64,000 nt of DNA from Kocuria flava (GTDB taxonomy: Bacteria; Actinomycetota; Actinomycetes; Actinomycetales; Micrococcaceae): positions 3,100,001 to 3,164,000 of the forward strand of contig NZ_CP013254.1 in NCBI RefSeq assembly GCF_001482365.1, in the 5' to 3' direction. The position numbers and the translations under genes were made by a program. Below, piece by piece: positions 61,091 to 64,000 of this stretch; position 1 is the stretch's first letter; the number at the start of each line of letters is the position of its first letter. The notes beneath the pieces were generated by a model. That model ran no database searches. It worked only from the letters and a program-made list of their open reading frames with translations, and was not told the DNA's origin.

Positions 61091-61123
61091 ACGGCCGGTG
61101 GACGCCGGGCGTCCACCGGCCGT
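61091..61123 (-). terminator. Terminator after gcvT
   Basis: A perfect 15-bp stem (arms 61091-61105 and 61109-61123, 3-nt loop) starts 28 nt past the gcvT stop. It ends one base before the rpoB -35 box. Confidence 0.87.
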
Positions 61124-61151
61124 AGGATGAGGAATTTTCGTGGTGCGCGTC

Positions 61152-62264
61152 TCAGCCCCGCCGGTAGAACGGCAGCTCGACGACCTCCACGGGGGCGCGC
61201 CGGCCGCGCACGTCGGCCTCGAGCGCCGTGCCGGGGGCGGAGACCTCCGGGCGCACGAGGGCCATCGCGACCGGGTGGCCGAGGGTCGGGGACGGCACCC
61301 CGGAGGTGACCTCGCCGACCTGCTCGTCGCCGGAGACCACGGCGTTGCCGGCGCGCACCGGCCGCCGCCCCAGCCCCCTGAGCCCCACGAGCACCCGCGC
61401 GGGCGCGGACGCGGCCTGCGCCTCGAGCGCGGCGCGGCCGGTGAACGGTCCCTCCTTGGTCCGCAGGGCCGCCTCGACGAGCCGGCCGAGGCCGGCCTCG
61501 GCGGCCGTGGTCCCCGTGCCCAGCTCGTGGCCGTAGAGCGGCATCCCGGCCTCCAGGCGCAGCGAGTCGCGGGCGGCCAGGCCCGCGGGCACCACGCCCC
61601 GGTCCTCCCCCGCCGCCAGCAGCGCGTCCCAGACCGTGCGGGCGTGCTCGGGGGCCGTGTACAGCTCGAAGCCGTCCTCGCCGGTGTACCCGGTGCGGGC
61701 CACCAGCGCGGGCACGCCCGCGACCTCGGTGGGCACGCACGCGTAGTAGCGCAGGGCGCGCACGGCCTCCGCGTCGGCGCAGCCGGCGGCGAGCAGGACG
61801 TCCTCGGCCGCCGGGCCCTGGACGGCCACGAGGGCCGTGGCCTCCGTGCGGTCCTCGACGACGACGTCGAAGCCCTCCGCCCGCGCGCGCAGCTCCCGCA
61901 GCGCGGTCGCCGTGTTGGCGGCGTTGGGCACCACGAGGAACCGGTCCTCGGCGAGGCGGTAGGTGATCAGGTCGTCGAGCACCCGCCCGTCCTCGTCCAC
62001 GAGCAGGGTGTACTTGGCGCGGCCGGGGGCCAGGACGCTCATCCGGGAGACGAGCGCGGCGTCCAGGAACTGCGCCGCCTGCGGGCCCTCGACCGCGATC
62101 TCGCCCATGTGGGAGAGGTCGAAGAGCCCGGCGGCCCGGCGCACCGCGTGGTGCTCGGCGACGTCGTTGGCGTACTTCAGCGGCATCTGCCAGCCGCCGA
62201 AGTCGGTGAACACGGCGCCGGCCTCCCGGTGGGCGGCCTCGAGCGGGGTGGTGCGGGCGCTCAC
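61152..62264 (-). CDS. gcvT: Glycine cleavage system T protein (aminomethyltransferase)
   Basis: Transfers the aminomethyl carbon of glycine from H-protein to tetrahydrofolate, releasing ammonia. The product is 370 residues from a GTG at 62264 (MSARTTPLEAAHREAGAVFT). GGWQMPLKYAND, LFDLSHMGEI, ARTGYTGEDGFEL and GLAARDSLRLEAGMPLYGHE are diagnostic. The start overlaps the gcvP stop by 4 bp (GTGA). Confidence 0.96.
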   Translation of the reverse strand: MSARTTPLEAAHREAGAVFTDFGGWQMPLKYANDVAEHHAVRRAAGLFDLSHMGEIAVEGPQAAQFLDAALVSRMSVLAPGRAKYTLLVDEDGRVLDDLITYRLAEDRFLVVPNAANTATALRELRARAEGFDVVVEDRTEATALVAVQGPAAEDVLLAAGCADAEAVRALRYYACVPTEVAGVPALVARTGYTGEDGFELYTAPEHARTVWDALLAAGEDRGVVPAGLAARDSLRLEAGMPLYGHELGTGTTAAEAGLGRLVEAALRTKEGPFTGRAALEAQAASAPARVLVGLRGLGRRPVRAGNAVVSGDEQVGEVTSGVPSPTLGHPVAMALVRPEVSAPGTALEADVRGRRAPVEVVELPFYRRG

Positions 62265-64000
62265 CGGGCGGCCTCCTGCTCCAGGGCCTCCTCGCGCTCG
62301 GCGCGCTCGGCGGCGGCGAACGCCTCGATCGGCGGGCAGCTGCAGACCAGGTTGCGGTCGCCGGCGGCGTTCTCGACGCGGCCCACGGGCGACCAGTACT
62401 TGCCCAGGCGCAGCTCGGGCAGGGGGTAGGCGGCCAGGGAGCGCGGGTAGGCCCGGTCCCAGTCGTCGGCGGTGAGCACCTCGGCCGTGTGCGGGGCGTG
62501 GCGCAGCACGGAGTCCTCCACCGCGACCTCCCCCTCGGCGACGGCCGTCATCTCGGCGTGGATGGCGCGCATCGCGTCGACGAAGCGGTCCAGCTCGGCG
62601 AGGTTCTCCGACTCGGTCGGCTCGACCATCAGCGTGCCCGCGACGGGGAACGCGAGGGTCGGGGCGTGGAAGCCGTAGTCGATCAGCCGCTTGCACACGT
62701 CCTCGGCGGTGACCCCGGAGGCCTTGGTCAGCGGGCGCAGGTCGAGGATGCACTCGTGGGCGACGAACCCGCCCGGGCCCGTGTAGAGCGTCGGGAAGAC
62801 GTCGGCCAGGCGCGCCGAGACGTAGTTCGCCGCCAGGATGGCGGTGCGCGAGGACTCGGTGAGGCCCTCCCCGCCGGTCATGGCGATGTACATCCAGGAG
62901 ATCGGCAGCACCCCGGCGGAGCCCCAGCGGGCCTGGGAGACCGGGAACGCCTCGGCCTCCGGGTCGGCCGCGGCGGCCGCCGGGTCCTCGGGCAGGAACG
63001 GCACGAGGTGCTCGGCCACCGCGACGGGGCCCACGCCGGGCCCGCCCCCGCCGTGGGGGATGCAGAAGGTCTTGTGCAGGTTCAGGTGGGAGACGTCCCC
63101 GCCGAAGCGCCCGGGCCGGGCCAGGCCCATGAGGGCGTTGAGATTGGCGCCGTCGACGTAGACCTGGCCGCCGGCCTCGTGCACGGCGGCGCAGACCTCG
63201 GTGACCTGCTCCTCGAACACCCCGTGGGTCGAGGGGTAGGTGATCATGATCCCGGCGAGCTCGTCGCCGGTCTGCGCGATCCGCTCCCGCAGGTCCGCCA
63301 TGTCCACCGAGCCGTCGGCGGCGGTGGCGACGACGACGACCTTGAGGTCGGCGAGCACGGCCGAGGCCGCGTTGGTCCCGTGGGCGGAGGAGGGGATGAG
63401 GATCGTCTTGCGCTGCCGGTCGCCGCGGGAGAGGTGGTAGCGGCGGATCGCGAGCAGCCCGGCCAGCTCGCCCTGGGAGCCGGCGTTGGGCTGGACGGAC
63501 ACGGCGGCGTAGCCGGTGATCTCGGTCAGCCAGGTCTCGAGCTGGCCGATGAGCTCCTGCCAGCCCAGGGTCTGGTCCTCGGGGGCCAGCGGGTGGATCG
63601 AGGCGAGCTCGGGCCAGCTGATCGGCTCCATCTCGGCGGCGGCGTTGAGCTTCATGGTGCACGAGCCCAGCGGGATCATCGTGCGGTCCAGGGCCAGGTC
63701 CTTGTCCGCCAGCCCGCGCAGCCAGCGCATCATGGCGGTCTCGGAGCGGTGGGTGTTGAACACCGGGTGGGCGAGGTAGCCGTCGGTGCGCAGCAGGGCC
63801 CCGGGCAGCGCCCACGCGCCCTCCGGCGCGTCCTGCTCGGGGGCGGCGGCGCCGAAGGCCGCGAGCACGGCGTCGACGTCGCGCTCGTCGTGCGGCTCGC
63901 CCAGGGAGACGGAGACCCGGTCGGCGTCGACGCGGCGCAGGTTGATCCCCCGCTCGGCGGCGGCGGCGACCACGGCGTCGGCGCGGCCGGGGACCTGCGC
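62261..64000 (-). CDS. gcvP: Glycine dehydrogenase (decarboxylating), P protein (5' part outside window)
   Basis: PLP enzyme decarboxylating glycine and loading the H-protein lipoyl arm. Only the C-terminal 579 residues are visible; the frame runs open to the window edge. NAGSQGELAGLLAIRRYH, IPSSAHGTNAASA and the PLP-lysine motif LNLHKTFCIPHGGGGPGVGP are clear. The full protein is normally about 950 residues. gcvT is coupled downstream; gcvH was not seen and may lie upstream or elsewhere. Confidence 0.96.
   Translation of the reverse strand, partial: AQVPGRADAVVAAAAERGINLRRVDADRVSVSLGEPHDERDVDAVLAAFGAAAPEQDAPEGAWALPGALLRTDGYLAHPVFNTHRSETAMMRWLRGLADKDLALDRTMIPLGSCTMKLNAAAEMEPISWPELASIHPLAPEDQTLGWQELIGQLETWLTEITGYAAVSVQPNAGSQGELAGLLAIRRYHLSRGDRQRKTILIPSSAHGTNAASAVLADLKVVVVATAADGSVDMADLRERIAQTGDELAGIMITYPSTHGVFEEQVTEVCAAVHEAGGQVYVDGANLNALMGLARPGRFGGDVSHLNLHKTFCIPHGGGGPGVGPVAVAEHLVPFLPEDPAAAAADPEAEAFPVSQARWGSAGVLPISWMYIAMTGGEGLTESSRTAILAANYVSARLADVFPTLYTGPGGFVAHECILDLRPLTKASGVTAEDVCKRLIDYGFHAPTLAFPVAGTLMVEPTESENLAELDRFVDAMRAIHAEMTAVAEGEVAVEDSVLRHAPHTAEVLTADDWDRAYPRSLAAYPLPELRLGKYWSPVGRVENAAGDRNLVCSCPPIEAFAAAERAEREEALEQEAAR

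Overview
The window is a high-GC (roughly 70% or more), densely coded bacterial chromosome segment from an actinobacterium. Gene order, frequent GTG starts, TAnnnT-type -10 boxes without clear -35 boxes, GC-rich stem terminators, and a ribosomal protein L17 with a C-terminal KGNxxSMKYHxPGS (sunset-type) module all suggest the family Micrococcaceae. A Kocuria-like genome is my best guess; no 16S gene is present to prove it. Almost everything is on the minus strand. Only coaA, a VanY-like lipoprotein and mscL (13.9-16.3 kb) are on the plus strand. There are no tRNA or rRNA genes, CRISPR arrays, insertion sequences or prophage genes.

Layout: (1) 1-6.1 kb, glycogen-to-trehalose genes treZ (cut by the window edge), treY and glgX. 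(2) 6.2-8.1 kb, acpS and nnr (NAD(P)HX repair). (3) 8.5-17.7 kb, glmS, mannitol PTS genes mtlA-mtlD, coaA, a D,D-carboxypeptidase lipoprotein, mscL and glmM. (4) 17.9-20.1 kb, rplM-rpsI and truA. (5) 20.2-23.7 kb, the infA-rpmJ-rpsM-rpsK-rpoA-rplQ operon. (6) 23.8-27.9 kb, secY-adk-map-rlmN. (7) 28.2-32.3 kb, the spc operon without rpsN. (8) 32.6-38.3 kb, the complete S10 operon. (9) 38.4-42.8 kb, rpsL-rpsG-fusA-tuf. (10) 43.1-53.3 kb, a complete 4-hydroxybenzoate/protocatechuate catabolic cluster (IclR regulator, pobA, pcaHG, pcaB, pcaD, pcaC, pcaF, pcaI, pcaJ, second IclR regulator). (11) 53.4-60.9 kb, rpoB-rpoC. (12) 61.2-64 kb, gcvT and the 3' part of gcvP.

How it works together: the translation/transcription core (rpoBC, str, S10, spc, infA-rpoA, rplM-rpsI) is collected in one 45-kb stretch. 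Its operons are separated by strong hairpin terminators, often directly abutting the -35 box of the next promoter. The main surprise is a 10-kb aromatic catabolic island sitting exactly between rpoC and rpsL, a junction that is usually short in bacteria. It encodes all steps from 4-hydroxybenzoate to acetyl-CoA and succinyl-CoA, is bracketed by two IclR-family regulators, and has a clear promoter with an upstream palindromic operator. Other points of interest are five genes whose start codon lies 6-7 nt after a -10 box (apparent leaderless mRNAs), an L17 with an accessory domain, and an S5 carrying an RGGRGE repeat tail.

I did not find a convincing previously undescribed defence or mobile system. 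The most novel-looking signals are the pca island position and regulation, the accessory domains on ribosomal proteins, and the structured leaders of the ribosomal operons.
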